Notes: a model not told the origin generated them from the letters alone. DNA of 64,000 nucleotides from Strigamia acuminata (GCA_949358305.1 OX442319.1:7998001-8062000), one strand, 5' to 3'. Shown: positions 44,399 through 56,010, counted from the first letter of the stretch. Made by a program: numbers and translations.

Positions 44399-47300
44399 AT
44401 GCCGCTAATCGGTACTCCCGAGAAGTATAACCCGCTCGACGACTGGGAGACGTACGTCATGCAAATGGGGTGCGTTTTCTCGTGCAACAAAGTCGTCGAG
44501 GACGCCGATAAGGTGAACACACTCTTAGCGTGCGTGGGAATGGCCACTTTCACCAAAATAGTGGATTTGGCGCGGCCGAAGGCTCCGACGGAACTGAAGT
44601 ACGCGGACCTGATCGCACTGATGAAGACCCACCAAAAGCCAAAGCCGATTGCTCAAGGCGAAATCGTCCGTTTCCGAAATAGGAAGCGAAACAAAGGAGA
44701 ATCCGTGGCCGAATTCGCTAGTGCTTTGCACGCACTTACAAAATATTGTGAGTTTGGCGAAACCCAGAACAACGAGTTGCGCAACCAATTTATTGTCGGT
44801 CTAAACATGCGTAACGTGCAAGAAACGTTATATCTTGAAAAGAATCTTACCTTCGAGAAAGCCCTCGAGACGGCCACGTCAGCAGAAATCGCCGGAGCAG
44901 ATGTTTCTTCCTTCGTGGATCCCCAACAGTCGGTGCATCACGTTAACAAAGGCGGGAACTCCTCCAGAAATGTCGCGAACTCGCATAAAAGTGGCAAACG
45001 CTCCTCGAGGGGCACCACAGGATCATCTTACAAGCAGTCGGATCGTTCCCAGCCGCAACACGAAAATGCAAAGTGTAAACATTGCGGCAGGTCGGGACAC
45101 CGCAGCGATGAGTGCAGATTTCGCAATGCAAAGTGCCATGGCTGCGGCATTGAGGGGCACATTAAGCCCATCTGTCGAGCCACCAAGCTTTCAGCATCCG
45201 CCCACCACACAACTGTGTCGGCACCTCGCAAGCTGACATTTTACACCGTTCGTACGAGGAAGCCTAAAACCCCGATCGCGGTGAATGAAGTGTCCATCAG
45301 GCCGACCAAACCACTCGTTCTCGAGCTGCGAATCGCTCAAACGCTTTTGTGGATGGAAATTGACACTGGAGCTGGAGCGACGATCATCAGTCGCGCGATG
45401 CATAACAAATATTTTTCTCAGTTTCAGATCAAGCCACTTTCCACTGAATTATCGTCGTACGATGGCCATTCTTTGCCGATGACGGGCGTGTGCATCGTTC
45501 CAGTTACGTACGACGGGAAAACACTCGAATTGCCGTTGTGTATTGCTGACCACGGCCAAGTTCCGTTGCTCGGACGTGACTGGATGGACGAATTCGGTTT
45601 GCTGCACGCTGCTGGTGCGGCCCTTCGTTCCGTAATTTATCGCGCTGCTGCTGGTGTTCCTTCGAAATCCGCTCGCAAACGTGCGACTCGGCAGCGGGCT
45701 GCAGGTCCAAACAACATGGAATTGGCCGCCACCTTCGCTCCAACTCGCGAGGGGGAAGTGTTTCCTGCTTCGCAAGACGATCCGTCTCCGCCGTCGATTG
45801 TTGCTGCCCCTGCGTATAAATCGCTTCCTCCTGTGGCTGCGGCAGCTAAAGATGCTGCGCCGCAATGCTCCGCCAGTGCAGCTGATCTCGAGACGTTGCG
45901 CACGATTTTAGACAAGCATAAAAACGTTTTCCGCGACGAAATCGGCCGATACAACGTGGCACCGGTAAGTATAGCTGTTGACAAAAATTTTTCACCTATA
46001 TTTTTAAAAGCTTACCCGGTGCCACTGTCGGTCAAACCCGCACTCGAGAAGGAATTGCGACGACTCCAGGACTTAGGAATCATCACGCCTGTCGCGTCGT
46101 CAAAATGGGCAACCCCAATCATGCACGTGCGCAAGTCCGACGGAACTATTAAAATTGCCGGCTGCTACAATCGAACAGTAAATAAAGCCGTGCTGCCGTG
46201 TTCGTATCCGCTGCCCCTTTTTGCTGATGTCACTACTAAACTTTCGGGTGGTAAATCGTACTCGAAGCTCGACATGAATTCGGCGTACAATCAGCTCGAG
46301 TTGGACGCAGCTAGCCAAGAACTTTGCACCATCAACACTCACCTGGGCCTTTTTCGCGTTAATCGTCTTTTTTACGGTATCTCCACAGCTCCACCAATTT
46401 TCCAGCGCGAAATGGATATTTTGACGGCGGATGTTGGCGATACCCAGCCGTTTATCGACGACTCGGCGGTAACTGGACGCTCGGACTCGGTTCATCTTCA
46501 TAATTTGGACGGTTTACTTGGCAAGTTTGATGGCGCTGGACTCACTTTAAATCGAGGCAAGTGCCAATTTTTGCAAGACGAGATTGATTTTTTGGGCTTT
46601 CGTATTTCGAAGCACGGTATTGCCCCAATTGCATCCAAAATCGCCCCACTTAAAAATGCGACGCGTCCAACGGATGTAACATCGTTGAAGTCTTTTATCG
46701 GACTTATAAATTACTACGGTCGATTTATTCGAGATTTGTCAACTCTCCTCGAGCCGCTGTATCGCTTGACGCGCGACGACGTCGATTGGAAGTGGGAGAA
46801 TGTGCACGAAGCCGCCTGGTTGAAAGTGCGCGAATCCGTGTCGGTTGATTCGGCCCTCACCCATTACGACCAGTTGAAAGAAGTGTTTTTGACCGTGGAC
46901 GCTTCCCCCGTGGGAGTTGGCGCCTTCCTTTCCCATCGCGACAAGAGCGGACACCATTTGCCAATTGCTTTTGCGTCGTCTTTGCTGTCGGCTGCTCAGC
47001 GGAACTACGCCCAAATCGAGAGGGAGGGATACGCCATCGTATACGGGATAAGGAAGTTCCATCACTACTTGTTCGGCCGACGCTTCATCCTTCGTACTGA
47101 CCACAAGCCCTTGGTGTCTATTTTTGGAGACAAAAAGGGATGTAACCAAGTGGTTGCCGCTCGTCTGCATCGTTGGGCCATTTTTTTGTCGGCATACGAC
47201 TATTTGATCGAACATTTGCCGGCAGTGGACAACGCCATTGCGGATGGTCTTTCGCGCAACCCACAACCACTCGTGGATTTGTCCGAAGATTTTGACTTCG

Positions 47301-48700
47301 AGGTTAACAATATTTTTTCAGTCTCGATTTCAGATTTCCCTGTCTCCAAACCATCGTTGCAAGCAGCTTATGCTGCAGATGCAATTTTGCAAGAAGTCCT
47401 TCGTTGCGTGCGCGATGGCTGGCCCAAACACAAGCCCGAGTTGCGGGAATTCCAAAAGCACAAAGATGCTTTCTCCCTTTTTAACGACTTTATTTTTCTC
47501 AATGATAGGTTGGTCGTGCCCGAGGACTTGCGCGCCTCGATTTTAATCGAGTTGCACGCAGGTCACTTTGGAATTGTGCGCACAAAATCGTTGGCGCGTT
47601 CCACTGTTTGGTGGCCGGCGATTGACGCCGATATCGAGCGCGTTGTGCGTGCGTGCGACGCCTGTCAGCGGACACTGCCTGATCCACCTCGAACGTCGGC
47701 TGTACGATGGCCGATTCCTGCAGAAGTCTGGGGTCGACTGCACATCGACTTCGCCGGGCCATTCCTCGGCAAAACATTTCTGCTCGGAATCGACGCCAAA
47801 TCGAAATGGTGCGAGGTGAACGCGATGACGACCACCACAGCAGCTGCAACGATTGCAGTCTTGGAAGACTGGTTTAGTCGCTATGGCCTCCCGATTCACG
47901 TGCACTCGGACAACGGTCCGCAGTTCACTGCATTCGAATTTCGAGAATTTTTGGAGGAAAATGGCATCCGCCACACCTTTTCACCACCATATCACCCAGC
48001 TACGAATGGAGCCGTCGAAGGATTTGTCGGAACTTTTAAACGACAAATGCAAAAATTTGTGAATCTGAATTTTTCCCTCGTTGATTCCCTCCGCCAGTTC
48101 CTTTTTTCCTATAGGACGACACCTCACGCCACGACCAAGCTGACGCCCGCTGATGTTTTCCTGCAGCGCACGATGCGCACGCGGCTTCACCTGCTCAACC
48201 CTCGCTTGTTGCCGGACTCCGCACTTATGGAAACGGCGCGCAGTTTCGATGTCGGCGATTTGGTGTACGTGCGCGACTATCGCCACACGGACAAGTGGAT
48301 TCCCGGGGTCGTCAAGGAAAAAGTTTCCTCCACCACGTATGCTATCGAGATTGCGAATGGAGTTTTGTGGTCGAGACACATTGACCAGTTGCGGAAACGA
48401 TCGACAATTTCACCGTATCGCTCAATTGAAGGGGATGAGCGTCAGTCAGGCCCATTCGTTATGCCCCAGACCTCCACTGAGATTCCGCCAGCTGTACAAG
48501 CTCAACCCCAACTTCCTGCTCCTAATTCGCCTCAACCTAATATTCTTATTCCAAACTCACCTCCGAGATCTCCTGCCCCGTTGCTGCCTCCTCTACCGCC
48601 GTCGCCTCCTGCGCTTCCGCCACCTCCGCAAGCTGCTCGCTCTCCACGGCCAACAAGGACAAGAAAACAAACGGACTTCTACGGTTTCTCGCGAACGTGA
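44399..48700 (+). CDS. Gypsy-1 Gag-Pol polyprotein, intact
   Basis: 1,433 aa from the first ATG; Gag and Pol share one frame, so no frameshift is needed. In order: Gag (about 1-215); two CCHC knuckles starting at C226 (CKHCGRSGHRSDEC) and C246 (CHGCGIEGHIKPIC); a protease with DTGA at 322-325; a reverse transcriptase with FIDD at 685-688 in place of the common YVDD or YLDD; an RNase H (VFLTVDASPVGVGAFL; TDHKPLVSIFG); an integrase HHCC finger (HAGHFGIVRTKSL; CDACQ); and a catalytic core D1117, D1171, E1207 with 35 residues between the second D and the E, the classical DD35E. The tail is proline-rich and ends DFYGFSRT, shared with Gypsy-3. No internal stop. It would reverse-transcribe and integrate its own RNA. 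Confidence 0.95.
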   Translation: MPLIGTPEKYNPLDDWETYVMQMGCVFSCNKVVEDADKVNTLLACVGMATFTKIVDLARPKAPTELKYADLIALMKTHQKPKPIAQGEIVRFRNRKRNKGESVAEFASALHALTKYCEFGETQNNELRNQFIVGLNMRNVQETLYLEKNLTFEKALETATSAEIAGADVSSFVDPQQSVHHVNKGGNSSRNVANSHKSGKRSSRGTTGSSYKQSDRSQPQHENAKCKHCGRSGHRSDECRFRNAKCHGCGIEGHIKPICRATKLSASAHHTTVSAPRKLTFYTVRTRKPKTPIAVNEVSIRPTKPLVLELRIAQTLLWMEIDTGAGATIISRAMHNKYFSQFQIKPLSTELSSYDGHSLPMTGVCIVPVTYDGKTLELPLCIADHGQVPLLGRDWMDEFGLLHAAGAALRSVIYRAAAGVPSKSARKRATRQRAAGPNNMELAATFAPTREGEVFPASQDDPSPPSIVAAPAYKSLPPVAAAAKDAAPQCSASAADLETLRTILDKHKNVFRDEIGRYNVAPVSIAVDKNFSPIFLKAYPVPLSVKPALEKELRRLQDLGIITPVASSKWATPIMHVRKSDGTIKIAGCYNRTVNKAVLPCSYPLPLFADVTTKLSGGKSYSKLDMNSAYNQLELDAASQELCTINTHLGLFRVNRLFYGISTAPPIFQREMDILTADVGDTQPFIDDSAVTGRSDSVHLHNLDGLLGKFDGAGLTLNRGKCQFLQDEIDFLGFRISKHGIAPIASKIAPLKNATRPTDVTSLKSFIGLINYYGRFIRDLSTLLEPLYRLTRDDVDWKWENVHEAAWLKVRESVSVDSALTHYDQLKEVFLTVDASPVGVGAFLSHRDKSGHHLPIAFASSLLSAAQRNYAQIEREGYAIVYGIRKFHHYLFGRRFILRTDHKPLVSIFGDKKGCNQVVAARLHRWAIFLSAYDYLIEHLPAVDNAIADGLSRNPQPLVDLSEDFDFEVNNIFSVSISDFPVSKPSLQAAYAADAILQEVLRCVRDGWPKHKPELREFQKHKDAFSLFNDFIFLNDRLVVPEDLRASILIELHAGHFGIVRTKSLARSTVWWPAIDADIERVVRACDACQRTLPDPPRTSAVRWPIPAEVWGRLHIDFAGPFLGKTFLLGIDAKSKWCEVNAMTTTTAAATIAVLEDWFSRYGLPIHVHSDNGPQFTAFEFREFLEENGIRHTFSPPYHPATNGAVEGFVGTFKRQMQKFVNLNFSLVDSLRQFLFSYRTTPHATTKLTPADVFLQRTMRTRLHLLNPRLLPDSALMETARSFDVGDLVYVRDYRHTDKWIPGVVKEKVSSTTYAIEIANGVLWSRHIDQLRKRSTISPYRSIEGDERQSGPFVMPQTSTEIPPAVQAQPQLPAPNSPQPNILIPNSPPRSPAPLLPPLPPSPPALPPPPQAARSPRPTRTRKQTDFYGFSRT

Positions 48701-48838
48701 ATAATGAACTGAGTTTGTGATTGTTTAGTGAATCCTTTATTATAATTCGATCTTTTAATTTTACATTTTGTTTGTTGTAACTTTTGAATTAATTGTATTT
48801 GAATTGCTCCCTTGGTTGGTTCTCAATTAAGGGGATGA

Positions 48839-49030
48839 TGGAGTGTCCTGACTCCATTTTGTATTTTACGTTATTTCATGACGCGCCCGCTTACGCGAGC
48901 GCCCCCTGTACTATTTTGCATTATTAAAAAAACACACTTATGTAAGTTTCGACTACAAGATGGCTGCTTTTTGAACACATGAACATTTGCATCCACTTTC
49001 ATCATTTTATTCGACGATCAGAACACATTA
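48839..49030 (+). repeat. Gypsy-1 3' LTR
   Basis: 192 bp, identical by eye to the 5' LTR and followed by the second copy of ACAAT. Confidence 0.93.
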
Positions 49031-49035
49031 ACAAT

Positions 49036-49440
49036 CTGCTCTTTTCAAAATTCGTCTCCATCGACCTTTCAAGTGGCCAAAAGCATTCTCTGCAACCACT
49101 CTAGATTCAAACAGCACCTCATTAAAACATTTTTTTCCAATGTATTAATGGTATTCTGTGGAAAAGGTTTCATTAACCAATCCATTAGAGGATATGCTCC
49201 ATCACCAATCAAAAAGTATGGAATGTTTACATTATTAATAACAGTTTCTGAAATTGGAAATAAATTTCCTTGACAACATTTTTTAAACAGCAAACTATTT
49301 CTAAAAACCCTTGCATCGTGCACACACCCTGGCCAACCAATATTCACATTCCAGAAAACACCCTTAGAATCTACAACACCTTGCAGGACAATGTGATGAG
49401 TTGTGTTGTTTATAATTCCCACTTGTGGGTGCGGTATCAA
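49036..49440 (-). pseudogene. PIF/Harbinger DDE transposase, central part
   Basis: On the minus strand this encodes a DDE_Tnp_4 (HARBI1-like) domain: first Asp in GVVDSKGVFW, WPGCVHDARVFRNS, second Asp in IGDGAYPLMDWLMKPF, then the Glu in an ENAFG-LKGRWR type block just before the Gypsy-1 insertion. A 7-T run at 49130-49136 (plus strand) breaks the frame by one base between the second Asp and the Glu. The N-terminal part before 49440 is not recognisable. The enzyme would cut and paste DNA at TWA-type targets, but it is disabled here by truncation, the frame break and the Gypsy-1 insertion. Confidence 0.88.
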
Positions 49441-49444
49441 GGTC

Positions 49445-50200
49445 CAAAGGTTAAGAAAGGCGCACCTGTTGTGTTAGTGTCTTTTTAGTTTCACTTTTTG
49501 TATTCACCTTGTAATGATGAACATTGTAGTGGCCTGATGGTCACTAGGAGTTTTAGAAAGGTGTTTTACATATTCTTTTAAGTGTTTCGTGTAAAGAGAG
49601 TTTTTAAATATCTAGAGGACTAAATTATGGAACTATTCAGAGAATCATGCAAGTTTTTCTAAGTTTTATATAATCCGTGTATTTTAAAGAATAAATGTTT
49701 TAATGTTGTTTTTCCACATAAAAAACGCTTCTTTATTTACTTGATAACATTGGATTGCACAACATTGAGTCATTGAAAACCAGCTGCAAGAATTACCTTG
49801 ACAACCAGCCCTGGATGGTGCACAGGATGTGCATCCTCCCTACCTATAAGGAGCTGTGAAGCAATCCGTTTTCTTATAAGGAGTTGTGGTGCAATTTACT
49901 CAAGACTTCTGGGAGAAATTGCTTCCCTAACTTCAGTTCAAGTCTCTTTTCCAAACAAACCAGTCACATCAAGTATTGCTCCAGTGTTCACCAAAAACCT
50001 AGTAACTATTTGATTTGTGATATATTTTGCCAAAGTTCTTGGATTCACCTTGCTGTCAGGGTAAAGCAGCTAGGTTTCATCTTGCTACTGAGATTACTTT
50101 AGCTAGATTTGTCTTGCTCAAGCAGCCTGCTTGAGTTGAGATTTTAGAGAAGTTAGGAAGCCATTTTGGTTCACCAAAGTGGAAGTTTTAGCCTTGTACT
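49445..50200. other. Unassigned sequence, no gene seen
   Basis: AT-rich sequence downstream of the Harbinger remnant. No terminal inverted repeat of the Harbinger element was recognised. A repeated phrase CTATAAGGAGCTGTG / CTTATAAGGAGTTGTG occurs near 49843-49890. Confidence 0.45.
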
Positions 50201-50989
50201 GAACAAGCGGGCGCCTCCTTGAGCGTTTAAATCAAGAAGAGAGTTTTCCTTAGGACGCTGTGTTTCACAGAACCTTTGGAGAAATTCTACTGTGTGAGAC
50301 GAGGACGAGAAGCGACATCGCCGCAGCTTACGGAACCACCACGGGACCCGAATTGCGAGACGTCGCCGGAACGTGACAACGACGACCAGCCACATACGGA
50401 ATTTCCCGTGAGAGGAGAAATTACCCGAACAGCCAGCCGTCGTGGAGAGAGTTTAGCAGAGACGTGAATAAAGTTGGTTCAGTGTGAAAACACAGTTCTT
50501 TCCGACTATTTCGGCTTTATTCTCGCACTTTGCGAGTGTTATTTATCGCCGTTTGCGATAACAACGAGAAGCAGACGAAAGCACGACACGCCGCCAAGCA
50601 GCTACGTCGCGAAAGTATTATTATCATTTCCATTATTACTAACAATTCGTATTATTTTAAACGTAGTATTATATAACGAGAGAAGTATTTGTATTATTAA
50701 CCCAATTTCCCCACGAATAAATTAGTTTCCTGGATTTAAATAACCAAGTGTGTTTTATTAACAAGATTAGTTTTGGAAAGGAATATTAATATTTATGTTA
50801 ATATTTCTTCCCCTTTAACATTTATTAGAGAGAGAAAGTTATTTGATAAGACCCGTCGTGGCAACCGTTGTGAACCAAATATTGTTGTGGTAACATTCGA
50901 GGTCACAACAACATGTACCCAGTTTTGTTCCAACTATAAACATGTTTTTCAAGAGTTATCTGCCGATTTATTGGATTCAAAACACCACA
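50200..50989 (+). repeat. Putative LTR/leader of a Copia remnant
   Basis: Sequence upstream of the Copia-type primer site, with polyadenylation-like AATAAA near 50465 and 50716. The proposed LTR end is CA at 50988-50989. The upstream boundary is not determined and no second LTR was found. Confidence 0.35.
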
Positions 50990-50992
50990 ATA

Positions 50993-51004
50993 TGGTAGCA
51001 GAGG
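50993..51004 (+). other. Copia primer-binding site (initiator tRNA-Met)
   Basis: TGGTAGCAGAGG matches the complement of the 3' end of metazoan initiator tRNA-Met, the primer commonly used by Copia elements. The match decays after 12 bases. Confidence 0.65.
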
Positions 51005-51269
51005 TACTGGTTGAACTTTAGACATTAACAAAAAGTGAAATACGAGGCCACGATCGTGCAAAAAAGCAAAAACGACGACGAGCGAGTGCACGCACAGATG
51101 TGAAACAACGACGCCGAGCTACGTACTACGAACGACGACGACGACGAATTGAGTACGTACGGACGACGATGCAAAAACGTACGACTAACGACGTAAAACC
51201 GTACGAACGACGAGGCGATTACAAGAAACAACGAGACGTTTCCAACGGTAAGACGATATCGAACCCAAC

Positions 51270-51705
51270 ATGGCGAACGCGGCAAACAACGTGGTGATGC
51301 CGAGATTTTACACCAACATAGAGCCGCTTACTGATAAAAACTATTTACTGTGGTCAACGAGGATTGAAGCAAAACTCAAAGGACAAAAACTGTGAAAAAG
51401 CGTATTTTTGGCCATGCAGCCACCATGTGGCGTACGAGGACAACCTGATCATGATGCAAAAGAATTAAAGTGGGATGAGTGGGACGACAGCAACTCTGCG
51501 GCATATGACGTAACAATAGGAAACATGTTGGGACCACAAATGCTTAAATACAGAATGGAGAAGAATGCAAAAACTCTGTGGGAGAACATAAAAACCAACA
51601 TGGCAGGCCAAACTAAACAGCTGCAAGTGAAGTGTGCGGTGAAACTACCGGTAGCCCACACAACAATGGAAAAGACTGAAACCGTGGATCAATACCTAAA
51701 CACAA
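51270..51705 (+). pseudogene. Copia Gag remnant
   Basis: The first ATG after the primer site opens a Copia-type Gag (IEPLTDKNYLLWSTRIEAKL). A TGA at 51393-51395 interrupts it, and Gag-like sequence resumes at 51408 and continues to about VDQYLNT. At about 51705 it joins BEL reverse-transcriptase sequence in the same frame. Confidence 0.75.
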
Positions 51706-54351
51706 AATTGCGAGTTGTATTTGATTCTTCATCACATCGAAAGGGTTATCTCTTCTTGAACGATTGCCTATCAAAAGGTATCAATTTTCTACCTTCACTG
51801 ATATTTATATTGCTAGGATTTCGTCTTGGAAGAGTGGCCATGATAGGTGACATCAAAAAGGCGTTTCATATGATTGAGATCGCTTGAAATGACCGCAACG
51901 CAACGAGATTTTTTTGGATCGAAGAGTGCCAGGATGGCATAGGGAAAGCATTGTTGAAGGTGTTGCGTCAAACCCGAGTGTTGTTTGGTGCTACTCCGAG
52001 CCCATTCTTGTTGAGCGCGACCATTCAACATCATCTGCGCAAATTCGAGAAGAAATACCCCGAAACTGTAAAGTTATTGTTGCGCTGCCTGTATGTGGAC
52101 GACTTCATCTCGTCGCTCAAAGCTGTTGCTCAAGTACTAACAACATTTCGCCAGTCTAGCTTGATTTTTGCCGGCATGGAACTCGCCAAGTGGCAAACCA
52201 ATTCACCGGAACTGAGAGCCAATTTTCGCGAGGAATGCCCCTCTGACACTCTGCTGGTGTCCGATGAAGACACCAAGGTGTTGGGAATCAAATGGAATCC
52301 AAACTCGGACGAATTGGGACTGGCGATTGAAGAAACTTGCCCACCTTGCAAAAAAATAACGAAAAGGGAAGTAATCAAAATAACTGCTCAAATTTTTGAC
52401 CCCTTAGAATTTGCCACACCATTCACAGTGACAGCACGCATGTTTTTTCAGTCCCTATGGCTCAAGAATCTGCCGTGGGACGACGAACTGGACAGCAAAT
52501 TGCGCACTGATTGGAAGAAGTGGACCGACCAAATTCCCACTCTCAGAAAAATTTGAATTCCTCGATGATTGGGATTGGACGAGTTTGATCAATGTGAAGT
52601 CCACATATTTTGCGACGCGAGTCCGAAGGCATATGGAGCGGTGGCATACATCCAGAACTCTAACGGTGATTTGATTGAAACATTTTTTATTTTCTCAAAG
52701 TGTCGTGTGGCCCCTGTTAAGCCACTTACTCTGCCACGACTTGAGCTCATGAGAACCATGGTTGGCGTACGCCTCTCCGACCAGATCAGGGAATTGGTGA
52801 CGCCAAGTGAAGTGTTTTTTGGACAGACTTGCAGATTTGTCTACATTGGATCAAAAACACGTCCAAACAACCCCCAACCTTCGTGCACAATCGAGTCTTA
52901 GAAATAAGAGAGAAATTGAGAGTTGAGGAATGGAGACACGTGCTGGGAGTAGAAAATCCTGCCGACCGCCTGACGAGAGGGATAGAAGCAGAAGCAATGA
53001 TAACCGACCGACTTTGGTGGCAGGGACCTGATTGGCTACGCGTAAGTTGTCAGGATTGGCCAAACCTGCTGGCAGAGCCGGTCGAAGAGCACGATGAAAT
53101 AGATCAAGTCCACGCCGAGGCGGTGCAGACAGCAGCAATTAATATTTTTCTGTTTGCCAGGTTTGGATCGTTTTCAAAAGCAATCCGAACGCTGGCATGG
53201 GTTTTCAGATTTTCTGCCAATGCTGGAAGGCGACAGACAGATGCCAGCCAAGCTGAGCAACCGAGCTGAAACGCGCAAGAATCAGTTTAATTCGAATTGT
53301 GCAAACAGAAGCTTATTGCCAAGAAATCGAGAGAATGAAAGATGGTAGACAGGTTCATGGGGAGTCAAAGCTGCAAAATTTGAATCCACGGCTGAACAAA
53401 AATGGATTGATTGAGCTGCGAAATAGACTACATGAGTCGCGAGATTTACCTACTGCTACACAGCCCTTGATCTTGCCTCCTAAACATGAACTTACAAAGC
53501 TAATTTTACAATTTTCAAATTTACAGGGTCTCAATTGCAGGTTGACGACCACGCTGTCCAAGTTTCGAGAAGTTTACTGGACACCATCCGCAAGGAGGAC
53601 CTTGAAGTCGATGTTGGATCAATGCGTCATTTGTAAAAAAATCAATGGACAACTGATGCAGGAAGTGCCAGGCGCCCTCCCAGCCGACAGGACGTCCAAA
53701 TGTCAACCGTTCGCAGTCACCTGAGTCGATTTCGCGGGTCCGGTGATAGTAAAAGGACAAAAAACCAAATCTTACATTGCAGTCTTCACGTGCGCAACTA
53801 TTCGGGCAGTTCATTTGGAGTTGGTACCTTCACTGCCGACGACAGACTTTTTGGGAGCATTCAAACGTTTTATTAGCCGCAGAGGACTCCTGAAGATAAT
53901 GTACAGTAATAACAGGACCACATTCCACCGTGCCCACTTGGAGCTCGCTTCACTTCTGAACCATACAAAAGACGAGACGTTTCAAAACTATTTAGCCCAA
54001 AAAGGCATCGAATGGAGATTTATCGTCAAAAATGGACCTTGAAGGGGCGGGTTCTGGGAGAGGATGGTACAAACCGTCAAAAGATGTTTGAGAAAAGCCA
54101 TTGGATCAGCACGCCTGAATTTCTACCAACTTGGGACTTTTCTGGCGCAGACAGAGGCCGTAATATATCGCCGACCAATTACCTACGTCTACGATAAACC
54201 AGGTGAAATTGAACCACTTACACCTGCACATTTTTTGACAGGTGTTATGTTAACCCATCTGCCTGATTCGGGAGCGACAGATGACCACGAGCCAACACGA
54301 AGAGAATTCACCCGTCAATGGTGTTATCAGCAACGTGTGCTGCTTTCCTGA
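51705..54351 (+). pseudogene. BEL/Pao Pol remnant (RT, RNase H, integrase)
   Basis: Collinear with the BEL-1 protein: reverse transcriptase start (KLRVVFDSSSH), YVDD at 52092-52103, A17/RNase H (HIFCDASPKAYGAVAY), a zinc-finger region (CVICKKI), the integrase core (TIRAVHLELVPS) and the C-terminal LTPAHFLTG block. In-frame stops (51885-51887, 52554-52556, 53722-53724) and frameshifts disable it. It is substantially diverged from BEL-1, so it belongs to an older, different family. Confidence 0.9.
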
Positions 54352-54416
54352 CCGATCTCAAGATTCAGACGGGCAGATCAAATACACAAGAACTCTAACA
54401 GCATCTGGCGGGAAAA

Positions 54417-55515
54417 ATGCTGTGTGTAACAAAAGCTTGTGATTTGGCTATGGACTTGGCCAAGAACGACCTTGAGGTAGATGAAGTAAGCAAAGGCGCG
54501 CTCGACGCCATTGAAGACCGCACTGCAACAACAAGAGCCACCATTGTATCGTTTGACACTCAACATTATCCAATACAAGCCATTGTGCCTCTAAATTTGC
54601 CGCAACAAATAAACCCGGCCATAATACCAGCAGCTAACAATTCAATAAAAAGGAAGCCGTTGGAAGTGTCAAAATTTGATGGTAGGCAGCCAGAGGATTG
54701 GAGTGGGTTCTGGAAAACATTTAGCGTGCAATATGGAGATGACGAGCAGCTGGACAATATAAATAAATTGCTTCACTTGTGCACGTATCTGCACGGGGAC
54801 GCGTTGAATGACATAAAAGCGTTAGAAATAACAGTACCAAATTACCTGGTCGCAATTGATCACTTAAAAAACAAATATGGCAATAAACTTTTACTTGAAA
54901 ATCGATTCATTAATAATCTGTCCGTTCTACCTACAGTCAAAGATGAAGAAGATCAAGCTGGGATTCAGCGGTTGCATCGACACGTGGAAATAAATATCGA
55001 AAATTTGAGCAACAGCAATGTGGGTCTCAAAGAATACCAGAGAACATTATTTCCCACACTGGCCACAGCTATCCCACGTACACTGATGCGTGAATACGAT
55101 CGAGAAAACGCTGCGAAACGGTCAGTCACTCGTCTCATGACCTGGCTGCACGAATTTGTAACCAAGGAAGCTCAATACGAGATGATGGCAAATCAATCGA
55201 GGCCGACTCCGTCCCAACCAAAATCGAATGCGATTCGGGACTCCTTGAGTTTCAAAAAAGAGAAAAAACGATTTGACAAAAGCGATAAAAGAATACATGA
55301 AAGCTCTGCATAAATGATGTCAATTGCAGTCAAGATTTTCCAATTTTGTGAGTCGAAGAGCCATGACCGAAAGTCTGCCCACTCAAAGCCGAAGAAGAGA
55401 TGGAAAAATTAAAAACAAAAAATGTTTGTTTTCGATGCCTGGACGAACACCGCACCCAACCAACGAATGTCACACGTCAATGAAATGCTATCGATGCAAA
55501 GGACAGCACCACACA
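54417..55515 (+). pseudogene. BEL/Pao Gag remnant with zinc-knuckle region
   Basis: An open frame of 298 codons (54417-55313) encodes a DUF1759-type Gag domain (LEVSKFDGRQPEDWSGFWKT; LENRFINNLSVLPTVKDEED). After a stop, 55400-55515 contains broken zinc-knuckle sequence (MKCYRCKGQHHT). It lies downstream of a BEL pol remnant, the reverse of normal gene order, so it derives from a second copy or a rearrangement. Confidence 0.85.
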
Positions 55516-55534
55516 TAAGATGACTTTTTTTCGC

Positions 55535-56010
55535 GGTTCCCGTTTATTTATCCAATGGCGAGTCTCCACGAGCGCACAACAATCACCCACTTGAAATCCC
55601 TATTTGCAACACAAAGGACGCTGGAAATTGTTTATAGTGATAATGGCACACATTTTGGACCATTACTTACGTCTGAATTCGGAGAATTTGCGAGAGAATG
55701 GGAATTTACACACATCACAAGTAGTCCAAAATTTCCACAGAGTAACGGTTTTGTCAAAGCGGCTGTTAAAATTGTTAAGAGAAGTTTAAAGAAAGCACCT
55801 TATGTAGGGAACAACAACTCGTTCACGTTTACATCGCTCGATGTCGTTCCCGGTGTTTCGTCCCGTTGTCAATTTCGTCTTGATCCGATTCTTTTTCTGC
55901 CTACTGGTCATTTTATTAGGCTGGAGGGACACGCAACCGGGACTCGAGCATATCGCAATTGGAATCCGGTGAGGAAATGGCGGACTTCATCGGTCGCATC
56001 AATCTTATGG
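55535..56010 (+). pseudogene. Gypsy-type integrase fragment
   Basis: A 155-codon open frame contains the second catalytic Asp region (IVYSDNGTHFGPLL) and a SSPKFPQSNGF block typical of Gypsy integrases. The first Asp and the zinc finger are missing, and similarity fades after about 55800. Confidence 0.75.

Larger units (their letters stand above)
44032..49030 (+). mobile_element. Complete Gypsy-type LTR retrotransposon (Gypsy-1)
   Basis: 4,999 bp with two 192-bp LTRs identical by eye, a tRNA-Ser-like primer site, one gag-pol ORF and a polypurine tract (AATTAAGGGGATGA) before the 3' LTR. The target duplication ACAAT is at 44027-44031 and 49031-49035. It sits inside a PIF/Harbinger transposase gene. 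It looks young and potentially autonomous. Confidence 0.96.
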
